Origin: CAVQCA01 sp963710815
GTDB lineage: Bacteria; Pseudomonadota; Gammaproteobacteria; UBA9214
Reading direction: 5' to 3'
Assembly: GCA_963710815.1 (NCBI GenBank)
Contig: CAVQCA010000070.1
Coordinates: 39,461 to 103,460, forward strand
Length of the DNA: 64,000 bases
In this document: piece after piece, positions 25,907 through 41,154 of the stretch
Numbering within the stretch: position 1 is the first letter of the stretch
How the letters are laid out: the number at the start of each line of letters is the position of its first letter
Position numbers and translations under genes: made by a program
The notes under the pieces: generated by a model
Seen by the model: the letters and a program-made list of their open reading frames with translations, nothing else
What the model was told of the DNA's origin: nothing
The model's database searches: none

Positions 25907-26511
25907 GCCAGACGCTCCTCTATCTGCCTGAGTGCACTGGTCGTGACCACGACCCGCTCGAAACCGACCAGGCTTACGGGATCGACACCCGCCGCCGCAC
26001 ACACACCCACCCGCGGCAGGTTGCGCGCCGCAAGGTAGAGGTTATCGTCCGGGGCATCGGTGACGATCAGCACATTGTCCAGACCCAGTTCTTTCAACCT
26101 GCCGACGATCTCGCGCGTTCTGGGCGCCTCGACGGCAAAGGATTCCACGGCGATCAGTCGATCCTGACGGACCAGTTCGGACAGGATGCAGCGCATCGCG
26201 AGCCGGTACATCTTGCGGTTGATCTTCTGCGTATAGTCGCGCGGGCGCGCCGCGAAGGTCGTACCACCGGCGCGCCACAGCGGGCTGCGCGATGTGCCGG
26301 AGCGCGCCCGGCCGGTGCCTTTCTGCCTCCAGGGCTTGCTGCCGCCGCCCCTCACCTCGCTGCGCGTCTTCTGCCTGACGGTGCCGGCGCGCTTACCGGC
26401 GAGGCAGGCCGTCACCACCTGATGTACCAGGGCCTCGCGGAAATCCTGCGCAAAGGTGTCGTCCGACACCTGCACCGATCCTGATCCACCGCCATGCAAC
26501 TGCAATTCCAT
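25903..26511 (-). CDS. rplD: 50S ribosomal protein L4
   Basis: uL4 binds 23S domain I, reaches into the exit tunnel and, in E. coli, represses its own S10 operon. 202 aa with the tunnel loop RSEVRGGGSKPWRQKGTGRARSG broken only by normal variation. Coupled to rplW by a 4-bp overlap. Confidence 0.98.
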   Translation of the reverse strand: MELQLHGGGSGSVQVSDDTFAQDFREALVHQVVTACLAGKRAGTVRQKTRSEVRGGGSKPWRQKGTGRARSGTSRSPLWRAGGTTFAARPRDYTQKINRKMYRLAMRCILSELVRQDRLIAVESFAVEAPRTREIVGRLKELGLDNVLIVTDAPDDNLYLAARNLPRVGVCAAAGVDPVSLVGFERVVVTTSALRQIEERLA

Positions 26512-26521
26512 GATGCCGCTC

Positions 26522-27163
26522 CTAGCCTGCCTTCACCGCGGGACGAATGATGAGGTCGCCACCCTGCGCTCCCGGGACCGCACCCTTGATCAGCAGCAGG
26601 TTGCGTTCGGTATCCACACGCACGATCTCCAGACTCTGGATGCTGCGCCGCACATTACCCATGTGGCCGGACATCTTCTTGCCCTTGACCACCCGGCCCG
26701 GGGTCTGGTTCTGACCGATGGACCCCGGAGCGCGGTGCGACAGCGAGTTACCGTGCGTGGCGTCCTGCATACTGAAGTTATGTCGTTTGACGGTGCCGGC
26801 GAAACCCTTGCCGATGACGGTACCGGTCACGTCCACGCTCTGGCCCGCGCTGAACAGGTCGACACCGAGTTCGCTGCCGATCCCGATGCCGTCACCCTCA
26901 CCGTCCTCGAGCCGGAACTCCCACAGGCCACGGCCGGCCTCGGTACCGGCTTTGGCATAGTGCCCGGCCATGGGACGGGTCACGCGCGTGGCGCGGCGGC
27001 TGCCGGTGGTCACCTGCAGGGCGCGATAACCGTCGTTTTCAACGGTCTTGACCTGGGTGACGCGATTCGGCTCGACCGAGATCACGGTCACGGGCACGGC
27101 AACGCCTTCTTCGGTGAAGATGCGCGTCATGCCGGCCTTGCGTCCAACTATTCCGATAGTCAT
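26522..27163 (-). CDS. rplC: 50S ribosomal protein L3
   Basis: uL3, an early 50S assembly protein, 213 aa. ATG 27163 (MTIGIVGRKAGMTRIF) is preferred over an in-frame ATG 21 bp upstream. The loop near the peptidyl transferase centre contains PGSIGQNQTPGRVVKGKKM, with the Gln that PrmB methylates in E. coli. Second gene of the S10 group after rpsJ. Confidence 0.97.
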   Translation of the reverse strand: MTIGIVGRKAGMTRIFTEEGVAVPVTVISVEPNRVTQVKTVENDGYRALQVTTGSRRATRVTRPMAGHYAKAGTEAGRGLWEFRLEDGEGDGIGIGSELGVDLFSAGQSVDVTGTVIGKGFAGTVKRHNFSMQDATHGNSLSHRAPGSIGQNQTPGRVVKGKKMSGHMGNVRRSIQSLEIVRVDTERNLLLIKGAVPGAQGGDLIIRPAVKAG

Positions 27164-27192
27164 TTCATCAATCCCGCGGTGCACGAACCCTG

Positions 27193-27504
27193 TTAGTTAA
27201 GCCTGATCTGGACGTCCACACCGGCCGCCAGGTCGAGTTTCATCAGGGCATCCACCGTCTTGTCCGTCGGGTCCACGATATCCATCAAGCGCTTGTGGGT
27301 CCGGATCTCGTACTGGTCGCGCGCGTCCTTGTCGACGTGCGGCGAGACCAGCACGGTAAAGCGTTCCTTCTTGGTGGGCAGGGGAATGGGACCCCGCACC
27401 TGCGCACCGGTGCGCTTTGCCGTCTCGACGATCTCGGCTGCGGACTTGTCGATCAGCCGATGATCGAAGGCCTTCAGGCGTATCCGGATTCTCTGGTTGC
27501 TCAT
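27193..27504 (-). CDS. rpsJ: 30S ribosomal protein S10 (NusE)
   Basis: uS10 of the 30S head and also the antitermination partner of NusB/NusG, 103 aa: IRIRLKAFDHRLIDKSAAEIVETAKRTG and GPIPLPTKKERFTVL, THKRLMDIVDPTDKTVDALMKLDL. It is preceded by the 137-bp tuf-rpsJ gap that contains repeat R4. Confidence 0.98.
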   Translation of the reverse strand: MSNQRIRIRLKAFDHRLIDKSAAEIVETAKRTGAQVRGPIPLPTKKERFTVLVSPHVDKDARDQYEIRTHKRLMDIVDPTDKTVDALMKLDLAAGVDVQIRLN

Positions 27505-27547
27505 CTCTATCTGCTCGCGACTCTAATGGGGTCAGGCCCCGCTTTCT

Positions 27548-27641
27548 ATGAAGTGAGAAGCAAGAGGTAAAAAGTGAGGAGCAAACCCTTCACCTTTCAC
27601 TCTATTACTTTTCACTTACTCACTTCTCACTTCTCACTTGC
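27548..27641. repeat. Repeat R4 downstream of tuf copy 1
   Basis: About 95 bp directly after the tuf stop codon, nearly identical to 44367-44462 after tuf copy 2. It is built of gtgagaag/cttctcac units forming inverted repeats (for example tcacttctcacttctcac against gtgagaag). The shared sequence continues without interruption into tuf, so the duplicated or converted tract reaches beyond the gene. Confidence 0.75.
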
Positions 27642-28832
27642 TCACTCAAGGATCTTCGAAACAACACCCGCTCCCACCGTGCGCCCACCCTCGCGAATGG
27701 CAAAACGCAAGCCCTCCTCCATCGCAATCGGCGCTATCAGCGATACCGTCATCTTCACGTTGTCTCCCGGCATCACCATCTCCACACCCTCCGGCAGGTC
27801 ACATGCCCCCGTCACGTCCGTCGTGCGAAAATAAAACTGCGGCCGGTAACCATTGAAAAACGGCGTGTGACGTCCGCCCTCCTCCTTCGACAACACATAC
27901 ACCTCACTCTCAAACTTCGTGTGCGGCGTGATCGACCCCGGCTTCGCCAGAACCTGCCCACGCTCAACCTCCTCGCGCTTCGTCCCGCGCAACAACACAC
28001 CCACATTGTCGCCCGCCTGTCCCTGGTCCAGCAGCTTGCGAAACATCTCCACTCCCGTGCAGGTCGTCTTCAGCGTGTCCTTGATCCCCACAATCGAAAT
28101 CTCGTCACCCACCTTCACCACACCACGCTCAATTCGTCCCGTCACCACCGTGCCACGGCCCGAAATCGAAAACACATCCTCCACCGGCATCAGAAACGCA
28201 CCGTCAATCGCTCGCTCCGGCTCCGGTATATAGGCATCCATCGCCTCCACCAGCTTGAATATCGAGGGCACACCAATCTCACTCGTGTCTCCCTCCAGCG
28301 CCTTCAACGCAGATCCCGTCACAATCGGCGTGTCATCACCCGGAAAATCATACTTCTCCAGCAACTCCCGGATCTCCATCTCCACCAGCTCCAGCAGCTC
28401 CGCATCATCCACCTGGTCCGCCTTGTTCATGTACACCAGAATGTACGGAACACCTACCTGACGACTCAGCAAAATGTGCTCGCGCGTCTGCGGCATCGGT
28501 CCATCCGCCGCACTCACCACCAAAATCGCTCCGTCCATCTGCGCCGCACCCGTGATCATGTTCTTCACATAATCCGCGTGCCCAGGACAGTCCACGTGCG
28601 CATAGTGACGATTGTCACTCTCGTACTCCACGTGCGCCGTCGCAATCGTAATACCACGCTCCCGCTCCTCCGGCGCATTGTCAATCTGGTCATACGCCTT
28701 GAACACGCCTCCGTGCTTCTCCGCCATCACCTTCGTGATCGCCGCCGTCAACGTCGTCTTCCCATGATCCACGTGACCTATCGTACCCACGTTTATATGC
28801 GGCTTCGTTCGCTCGAATTTTTCCTTGGACAC
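27642..28832 (-). CDS. tuf: Elongation factor Tu, copy 1
   Basis: GTPase that delivers aminoacyl-tRNA to the ribosome, 396 aa: G1 GHVDHGKTTLTAAI, G3 DCPGHADYVKNMITGAAQMDG, G4 NKAD and the C-terminal FAIREGGRTVGAGVVSKILE. Fourth gene of the str operon (rpsL-rpsG-fusA-tuf). It differs from copy 2 (44463) at only three bases seen, one changing Ile to Met (ERAIDGAFLMP). Codon use is odd for a highly expressed gene: Thr is almost always ACG and Ala GCG, with ATA, CGA and GGA present, whereas fusA and rpsL mix in many C-ending codons. Confidence 0.98.
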   Translation of the reverse strand: MSKEKFERTKPHINVGTIGHVDHGKTTLTAAITKVMAEKHGGVFKAYDQIDNAPEERERGITIATAHVEYESDNRHYAHVDCPGHADYVKNMITGAAQMDGAILVVSAADGPMPQTREHILLSRQVGVPYILVYMNKADQVDDAELLELVEMEIRELLEKYDFPGDDTPIVTGSALKALEGDTSEIGVPSIFKLVEAMDAYIPEPERAIDGAFLMPVEDVFSISGRGTVVTGRIERGVVKVGDEISIVGIKDTLKTTCTGVEMFRKLLDQGQAGDNVGVLLRGTKREEVERGQVLAKPGSITPHTKFESEVYVLSKEEGGRHTPFFNGYRPQFYFRTTDVTGACDLPEGVEMVMPGDNVKMTVSLIAPIAMEEGLRFAIREGGRTVGAGVVSKILE

Positions 28833-28866
28833 GGTTCTATACCTCGTTACTGTTCAGATGGTTTAA

Positions 28867-30966
<2,100 letters not shown>

Positions 30967-30999
30967 TGTTGCGTCCTGTCTGGATAGGTAGGGTTACGA

Positions 31000-31470
31000 T
31001 TACCACCGATAATGCGCGAAGGCCTTGTTGGCCTCTGCCATGCGGTGGGTATCTTCACGTTTCTTGACTGCCGCGCCGCGGTTCTCGGCGGCGTCCATCA
31101 GCTCGCCGGCCAGTCGCAGCGGCATGGATTTCTCGCTGCGCTTGCGCGCGGCATCGAGCATCCAGCGCATGGCGAGCGTAGTGCGGCGGATCGCACGCAC
31201 CTCGACCGGAACCTGGTAGGTCGCGCCGCCGACGCGGCGGGACTTGACCTCGACCATCGGGCGCACATTGTCCAGCGCCTTGTCGAGCACCTCCATCGGA
31301 TCACTGTGACCCTTACCGGATATCTGGTTCAGCGCACCGTAGATGATGGTCTCGGCAACGGATTTCTTTCCGTCAGACATCACCATATTGACGAACTTGG
31401 CCAGCATCTCGCTGCCGTATTTCGGATCCGGCAGTATCTCCCGCGCGCCGATGACTCTTCTTCTGGACAT
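31000..31470 (-). CDS. rpsG: 30S ribosomal protein S7
   Basis: uS7 organises the 30S head and, in E. coli, represses the str operon. ATG 31470 (MSRRRVIGAREILPDPKYGS) gives 156 aa, the family length; the longer open frame upstream is not supported. C-terminus: GGAAVKKREDTHRMAEANKAFAHYRW-like end, complete. 37 bp after rpsL. Confidence 0.97.
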   Translation of the reverse strand: MSRRRVIGAREILPDPKYGSEMLAKFVNMVMSDGKKSVAETIIYGALNQISGKGHSDPMEVLDKALDNVRPMVEVKSRRVGGATYQVPVEVRAIRRTTLAMRWMLDAARKRSEKSMPLRLAGELMDAAENRGAAVKKREDTHRMAEANKAFAHYRW

Positions 31471-31507
31471 GTCTGGTTCTCGGATGGGTTGGGTTGAATC
31501 GACGTCG

Positions 31508-31882
31508 TCAGGACTTGGGCCGCTTGGCGCCGTACTTGGAACGGCCCTGGCGGCGGTTCTGCACACCGGAGGTGTCAAGACTGCCGCGTACGGTGTGGTA
31601 GCGCACGCCCGGCAGATCCTTGACGCGGCCACCGCGGATCAGCACGACCGAGTGCTCCTGGAGGTTGTGCCCTTCACCGCCGATGTAAGTGGTCACCTCA
31701 TAACCGTTGGTCAGACGCACGCGCGCCACCTTGCGAAGCGCCGAGTTCGGCTTCTTCGGCGTCGTGGTATAGACACGGGTACATACACCGCGACGCTGCG
31801 GACAGGCTTCCAGCGCCGGGACGCTGCTTTTTTCCCGCTTCCTGCTACGCGGCTTGCGCACTAATTGGTTGATTGTGGCCAT
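31508..31882 (-). CDS. rpsL: 30S ribosomal protein S12
   Basis: uS12 at the decoding centre, 124 aa from ATG 31882 (MATINQLVRKPRSRKREKSS). Lys43 (TTPKKPNSALRK) and Lys88 (GRVKDLPGVRYH) are the streptomycin-sensitive wild-type residues. First gene of the str operon, with its promoter in the rpoC-rpsL gap. Confidence 0.98.
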   Translation of the reverse strand: MATINQLVRKPRSRKREKSSVPALEACPQRRGVCTRVYTTTPKKPNSALRKVARVRLTNGYEVTTYIGGEGHNLQEHSVVLIRGGRVKDLPGVRYHTVRGSLDTSGVQNRRQGRSKYGAKRPKS

Positions 31883-31932
31883 CCCAGAAACACCTTGACA
31901 ATAAATCGGAAAACTGCAGTCCTGAAAACAAA

Positions 31933-31960
31933 CGACAGGCCGGAGTGATCCGGCCTGTCG
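31933..31960 (-). terminator. Hairpin terminator after rpoC, within the rpsL leader
   Basis: Perfect 12-bp stem (cgacaggccgga at 31933-31944, tccggcctgtcg at 31949-31960), 4-nt loop. On the minus strand it is followed by tttgtttt. It can end rpoBC transcripts. It also lies right downstream of the str promoter at 31972-32000, so str transcripts would start with this hairpin. Confidence 0.75.
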
Positions 31961-31971
31961 AGAGAAGCGGA

Positions 31972-32000
31972 ATTTTAGTGACAGGGGCAAATCCTGTCAA
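31972..32000 (-). promoter_or_regulatory. Sigma-70 promoter of the str operon
   Basis: On the minus strand: -35 TTGACA (32000-31995), exact consensus; 17-nt spacer; -10 TAAAAT (31977-31972), five of six consensus bases. Predicted start near 31965, about 80 bp before rpsL and a few bases before the terminator hairpin. Confidence 0.75.
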
Positions 32001-32009
32001 GAACGTTTT

Positions 32010-36212
<4,203 letters not shown>

Positions 36213-36267
36213 CGTCTCTCCTGCGTCTGCAGTGTCGAGTTGCGCGCTAAGGGGCAGCGTGCCGCCG

Positions 36268-39200
36268 TCAGTCCTGTTCCAGTTCCATGTTGATGCCGAG
36301 CGAACGGATTTCCTTCACCAGCACGTTGAAGGACTCGGGCATGCCGGCATCCATACGGTGATCACCGTCGACGATGTTCTTGTACATCTTGGTGCGGCCG
36401 TTCACGTCATCCGATTTCACCGTCAACATTTCCTGCAGCGTATAGGCGGCGCCGTAGGCCTCCAGGGCCCACACCTCCATTTCACCGAAGCGCTGGCCGC
36501 CAAACTGCGCCTTGCCACCGAGCGGTTGCTGGGTCACCAGGCTGTAGGGGCCGGTGGAGCGGGCATGCATCTTGTCATCGACCAGGTGGTTGAGCTTCAG
36601 CATGTACATGTAACCGACCGTCACCTGCCGGTCGAAGGCATCGCCGGTGCGTCCGTCATAGAGCGTCGTCTGTCCGCTGACGGGCAGGTCAGCGAGTTCC
36701 AGCATGCGCTTGATCTCATCCTCGGAAGCGCCGTCGAACACCGGGGTGGCCATGGGCACGCCATTCCTCAGATTCCTCGCCAGTTCCAGGATCTCCTCGT
36801 CCGTGAACGAGGCGAGGTCCTCGACGCGGCCGCTGCCGTTGTAGACCTGGTCCAGGAAACCGCGCAGCTCGGTGACAAGCGCCTCCCGCTGCGCGTCGAG
36901 CATCCTGCCGATCTTGATGCCCAGCCCCTTGGCCGCCCAGCCGAGGTGGGCCTCCAGCACCTGACCGACGTTCATGCGAGAAGGCACGCCGAGGGGATTG
37001 AGCACGATGTCCATTGAGGTGCCGTCCATCGAGTACGGCATGTCCTCAACCGGCTGAATCATCGAGATCACACCCTTATTGCCGTGTCGTCCCGCCATCT
37101 TGTCGCCCGGTTGAACGCGGCGTTTTACTGCCAGGTAGACCTTGACCATTTTCAGCACGCCCGGCGCCAGGTCATCGCCCGTGGTGAGCTTGGCCTTCTT
37201 CTCTTCCAGGCGGCGGTCGAAGTCCTTGCGCAGCGTCTTGAGCTGCTCGCCCGCCTTTTCCAGATTCTCGTTGGCCTCCTCGTTGCGCAGCCGGATCTCG
37301 AACCACTTGGCGCGACCGATCCCGGTGAGATAGTCCCGGGTGAGCTTGGCACCGGCCTCCAGCCTGTCGGGCCCGCCCTCGGCAAGCTTGCCGAGCAGCA
37401 GTTTCTCCACGCGCTGGTAGATGTCGTCCTCCATGATGCGCAGCTGGTCATTGAGGTCCTTGCGCACCTTGGCCAATTGCTCATCCTCGATCTGCAGTGC
37501 GCGCGCGTCCTTTTCGACGCCGTCGCGCGTGAACACCTGCACGTCGATCACCGTACCGTCCATGCCGCTCGGCACCCGCAGCGAGGTGTCCTTCACGTCG
37601 GAGGCCTTCTCGCCGAAGATCGCGCGCAGCAGTTTCTCTTCCGGAGTGAGCTGGGTCTCTCCCTTGGGAGTGACCTTGCCTACCAGGATGTCGCCCGGCT
37701 TGACCTCGGCGCCGATGTAGACGATGCCGGATTCGTCCAGCTTCGCCAGGGCGCCCTCGCCGACGTTGGGGATATCGCCCGAGATCTCCTCGGAGCCGAG
37801 CTTCGTGTCACGCGCCACACAGGTCAGTTCCTCGATGTGGATCGTGGTGAAGCGGTCATCCTCGACGACGCGTTCCGAAATCAGGATGGAGTCCTCGAAG
37901 TTGTAGCCGTTCCAGGGCATGAACGCGACCAGCAGGTTTTGCCCCAGCGCAAGCTCGCCCAGATCGGTGCTCGGCCCATCGGCCAGCACATCGCCGCGCG
38001 CAATGAGGTTGCCCGGGGAAACCAGCGGTCGCTGGTTGATGCAGGTGTTCTGGTTGGAACGGGTGTACTTGGTCAGGTTGTAGATGTCGACGCCGGGCTC
38101 GCCGGGAACGGTTTCGTCGTCGTCGATGCGCACCACGATGCGCGCGGCATCAACGGAGTCGACCACGCCGCCTCGCCGGGCCACCACGGTTACGCCGGAG
38201 TCGACCGCCACCGTACGTTCGATGCCGGTACCGACCAGCGGCTTCTCGGTGGTCAGGGTCGGGACCGCCTGGCGCTGCATGTTCGATCCCATGAGGGCGC
38301 GGTTGGCGTCGTCATGTTCCAGGAACGGAATCAGCGCCGCGGCCACGGAGACGATCTGCTTGGGCGAGACATCGATGTAATTGACCTGTTCCGGGGCCGA
38401 GGTCATGAATTCATTCAAATGCCTGCAGGTTACCAGTTCATCGATCAGGTTGCCGTCTGCGTCGAGGGAGGCGTTCGCCTGGGCGATGATGTACTCGCCC
38501 TCCTCAATCGCCGAAAGGTATTCCAGCTCATCGGTGACCCGGCCGTTTTCCACCTTGCGATAGGGCGTTTCCAGAAACCCGTATTCGTTGGTGCGGGCAT
38601 ACACGGCAAGCGAATTGATCAGGCCGATGTTCGGCCCTTCCGGCGTCTCGATCGGGCAGACGCGCCCGTAGTGCGTGGGGTGAACGTCACGCACCTCGAA
38701 CCCGGCCCGTTCGCGCGTCAGTCCACCCGGGCCCAGCGCCGAGACGCGCCGTTTGTGCGTGACTTCCGAAAGCGGGTTGTTCTGGTCCATGAACTGTGAG
38801 AGCTGGCTGGAACCGAAAAACTCCTTGATTGCGGCAGCCACCGGCTTGGCGTTGATCAGCTCCTGGGGCATCAGGCTTTCCGACTCCGCCAGGCTCAGGC
38901 GCTCCTTCACCGCACGTTCGACGCGCACCAGCCCGATGCGGAACACGTTCTCCGCCATCTCGCCGACGCAGCGTATGCGGCGGTTGCCGAGATGATCGAT
39001 GTCGTCCACGGTGCCGTTGCCATTGCGGATATCGACCAGCGTCCTGAGAACACGGATGATGTCCGACCCGTAAGCGCCCAGCGCCTGTTTCAGGTCGCCC
39101 CAGGTGATTTTACTGACCGGTTTGCCTGCGCCCTGGATGATCTGGACTATCTGGGCGATATGCGGATCGAGGCGATCGACAACTATTTCTTCCGCATCAT

Positions 39201-40530
39201 TCTTCGATTTCAGCTTGTCTTCCAGTTCCCTGATAATGAAAATATCGTCAATGAGTATGCCCGGTCCGGTGAGTTCTTCCTTCCCCACGCGGCGATTGAA
39301 TTTCATACGGCCGACCGGCGACAGGTCATAGCGATCGCTGGTGAAGAACAGGTTCTTGAACAGGTTCTGCGCGGCCTCCTTGGTCGGCGGCTCGCCCGGG
39401 CGCATCATGCGGTAGATCTCCACCTTGGCCTCGAGATCGGTGGTGGTGGGATCAATGCGCAGGGTGCTGGAGATATAGGGGCCGCGGTCAAGATCGTTCA
39501 CAAACAGGGTCTTGATCGTGCCGATCTCCAGCGCACGCAGCTTGTTGAAAAGCTCCAGCGAAATCTCCTGGTTGGCAGTGGCGATCAATTCACCGGTTTC
39601 CGTATCGACCACGTTGTGGGCGAGGATCTTGCCGATCAGGTAATCCTCCGGCACCTCCAGCGACTTGACGCCGGCTTCGGCCAGTTCGCGGATATGCTTC
39701 GCCGTGATGCGGCGTCCCTCTTCCACGATGACCTTGTTCCTGGCCTTGATATCGAAGGTTGCGGTCTCGCCGCGCAGACGCTCCGGCACCAGGTCCAGCC
39801 TGATGTCCTTCGGACCGATATGGAAGGTGTTGGTGTCGAAGAAGATATCGAGTATCTGTTCGTTGTCATAGCCCAGTGCGCGCAGCAGGATGGAGGCCGG
39901 CAACTTGCGGCGCCGGTCGATGCGCACGAACAGCGCGTCCTTCGGATCGAACTCGAAGTCCAGCCAGGAACCGCGGTAGGGGATCACGCGCGCGGAAAAC
40001 AGCAGCTTGCCCGAGGAATGGGTCTTGCCCTTGTCGTGGTCGAAGAACACGCCGGGGGAACGGTGCAACTGGGAGACGATGACGCGCTCCGTCCCGTTGA
40101 TGACGAAGGTGCCGTTTTCCGTCATCAGCGGCAGTTCGCCCATGTAGACTTCCTGCTCCTTGATGTCCTTGACCTTCTTCGCGTCGGCCGGGGAATCCTT
40201 GTCGTAGATGATCAGACGCACCAGGGCGCGCAGCGGGGCGGCATAGGTCAGACCGCGCAGCTGGCATTCCTTCACGTCGAAGGCCGGTTCACCGAGGCGG
40301 TAGCTGACATAATCGAGCGCTGCGTTGCCGGAATAGCTGAGTATCGGGAATACCGACCGGAACGCGGAGTGCAGGCCCTTCTCGTCACGCCCGAGCGGCG
40401 CCTTGTCCGCCTGCAGGAAATCACGGTAGGATTCGAGCTGCGTCGCCAGCAGATACGGCACGTCCAGGATGCTCGGGCGCTTGCCAAAGTCCTTACGGAT
40501 ACGTTTCTTCTCGGTGAAACTGTAGGCCAT
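36268..40530 (-). CDS. rpoB: DNA-directed RNA polymerase subunit beta, with a lobe insert
   Basis: Subunit beta, 1420 aa, about 78 longer than E. coli (1342). Rifampicin region FFGSSQLSQFMDQNNPLSEVTHKRR is wild type. Around residues 426-490, between MKFNRRVGKEELTGPGIL and DIIRVLRTLVDIRNG, there are about 60 residues that E. coli lacks (for example DKLKSKNDAEEIVVDRLDPH and VSKITWGDLKQALGAYGS). No intein motifs are visible in it. Other proteobacteria (for example Xanthomonas) are known to have variable inserts in this part of the lobe. The gene is separated from rplL by a 200-bp spacer with an attenuator-like hairpin. Confidence 0.98.
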   Translation of the reverse strand: MAYSFTEKKRIRKDFGKRPSILDVPYLLATQLESYRDFLQADKAPLGRDEKGLHSAFRSVFPILSYSGNAALDYVSYRLGEPAFDVKECQLRGLTYAAPLRALVRLIIYDKDSPADAKKVKDIKEQEVYMGELPLMTENGTFVINGTERVIVSQLHRSPGVFFDHDKGKTHSSGKLLFSARVIPYRGSWLDFEFDPKDALFVRIDRRRKLPASILLRALGYDNEQILDIFFDTNTFHIGPKDIRLDLVPERLRGETATFDIKARNKVIVEEGRRITAKHIRELAEAGVKSLEVPEDYLIGKILAHNVVDTETGELIATANQEISLELFNKLRALEIGTIKTLFVNDLDRGPYISSTLRIDPTTTDLEAKVEIYRMMRPGEPPTKEAAQNLFKNLFFTSDRYDLSPVGRMKFNRRVGKEELTGPGILIDDIFIIRELEDKLKSKNDAEEIVVDRLDPHIAQIVQIIQGAGKPVSKITWGDLKQALGAYGSDIIRVLRTLVDIRNGNGTVDDIDHLGNRRIRCVGEMAENVFRIGLVRVERAVKERLSLAESESLMPQELINAKPVAAAIKEFFGSSQLSQFMDQNNPLSEVTHKRRVSALGPGGLTRERAGFEVRDVHPTHYGRVCPIETPEGPNIGLINSLAVYARTNEYGFLETPYRKVENGRVTDELEYLSAIEEGEYIIAQANASLDADGNLIDELVTCRHLNEFMTSAPEQVNYIDVSPKQIVSVAAALIPFLEHDDANRALMGSNMQRQAVPTLTTEKPLVGTGIERTVAVDSGVTVVARRGGVVDSVDAARIVVRIDDDETVPGEPGVDIYNLTKYTRSNQNTCINQRPLVSPGNLIARGDVLADGPSTDLGELALGQNLLVAFMPWNGYNFEDSILISERVVEDDRFTTIHIEELTCVARDTKLGSEEISGDIPNVGEGALAKLDESGIVYIGAEVKPGDILVGKVTPKGETQLTPEEKLLRAIFGEKASDVKDTSLRVPSGMDGTVIDVQVFTRDGVEKDARALQIEDEQLAKVRKDLNDQLRIMEDDIYQRVEKLLLGKLAEGGPDRLEAGAKLTRDYLTGIGRAKWFEIRLRNEEANENLEKAGEQLKTLRKDFDRRLEEKKAKLTTGDDLAPGVLKMVKVYLAVKRRVQPGDKMAGRHGNKGVISMIQPVEDMPYSMDGTSMDIVLNPLGVPSRMNVGQVLEAHLGWAAKGLGIKIGRMLDAQREALVTELRGFLDQVYNGSGRVEDLASFTDEEILELARNLRNGVPMATPVFDGASEDEIKRMLELADLPVSGQTTLYDGRTGDAFDRQVTVGYMYMLKLNHLVDDKMHARSTGPYSLVTQQPLGGKAQFGGQRFGEMEVWALEAYGAAYTLQEMLTVKSDDVNGRTKMYKNIVDGDHRMDAGMPESFNVLVKEIRSLGINMELEQD

Positions 40531-40651
40531 GGTATTCCTCTTTCTGCTACTGTCTATGCAAGCAGGATGTCAGTACGATCCGGTCAGATTGAAAATCACG
40601 GCACGTACCGGCACGGATGTCGTCGCATGTATTTCATTTACAAACAGGGAA

Positions 40652-40679
40652 AGGCCGGGCGCGTGAGCGCTACCGGCCT
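40652..40679 (-). promoter_or_regulatory. Attenuator-like hairpin between rplL and rpoB
   Basis: On the minus strand the arms aggccgg and ccggcct enclose an inner gcgc/gcgc stem, followed by ttccctgttt. The E. coli rplL-rpoB spacer holds a partial terminator at this place; this hairpin may do the same. A second inverted pair, gtaatcca/tggattac, lies at about 40683-40722. Confidence 0.5.
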
Positions 40680-40732
40680 GCCCTGTAATCCAGCGGATGC
40701 TGTAATCACGTAATGGATTACGTCGGTTCCGC

Positions 40733-41110
40733 TTACTTGAGTTCGACGCTGGCGCCGGCCTCTTCAAGCTGCTTCTTGATGTCGTCGGATTCCGCCTTGC
40801 TCGCGGCTTCCTTGACGGTGGAAGGCGCGCCCTCGACCATATCCTTCGCCTCCTTGAGGCCCAGCCCGGTGATGGCGCGCACCACCTTGATGACGCCGAC
40901 CTTGTTGGCGCCGAAGCTGGTCATCACGACATCGAACTCGGTCTTCTCTTCGACGGCAGCGCCGGCTTCGGCGGCTGCGGCCGGAGCGGCAGCCACGGCG
41001 GCGGCGGCGGTGACGCCGAACTTCTCTTCCATGGCGGCGATCAGGTCAACGACCTGCATCACGGTCATATTGGAGATGGACTCCAGAATCTCTTCTTGTG
41101 AAACGGACAT
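40733..41110 (-). CDS. rplL: 50S ribosomal protein L7/L12
   Basis: bL12 stalk protein that recruits translation factors, 125 aa from ATG 41110 (MSVSQEEILESISNMTVMQV). The Ala-rich hinge (AAAAVAAAPAAAAEAGAA) joins the N-terminal dimer domain to the C-terminal domain (KVGVIKVVRAITGLGLKEAKDMVEG). The open frame reaches further upstream only as a shadow of rplJ. Confidence 0.98.
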   Translation of the reverse strand: MSVSQEEILESISNMTVMQVVDLIAAMEEKFGVTAAAAVAAAPAAAAEAGAAVEEKTEFDVVMTSFGANKVGVIKVVRAITGLGLKEAKDMVEGAPSTVKEAASKAESDDIKKQLEEAGASVELK

Positions 41111-41154
41111 AACGAATACTCCTGTTAAAATCTTGTCAGTTGAATGATATGGGT

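Noticed and set aside
39060..39256. Intein in rpoB
   Set aside because: The extra segment is only about 60 residues and lacks intein splice or endonuclease motifs; a lineage insert is simpler.
37084..40713. Long plus-strand frames (571 and 573 aa) opposite rpoB
   Set aside because: Same reason: complementary frame of a highly conserved gene, without ribosome binding site or recognisable domains.
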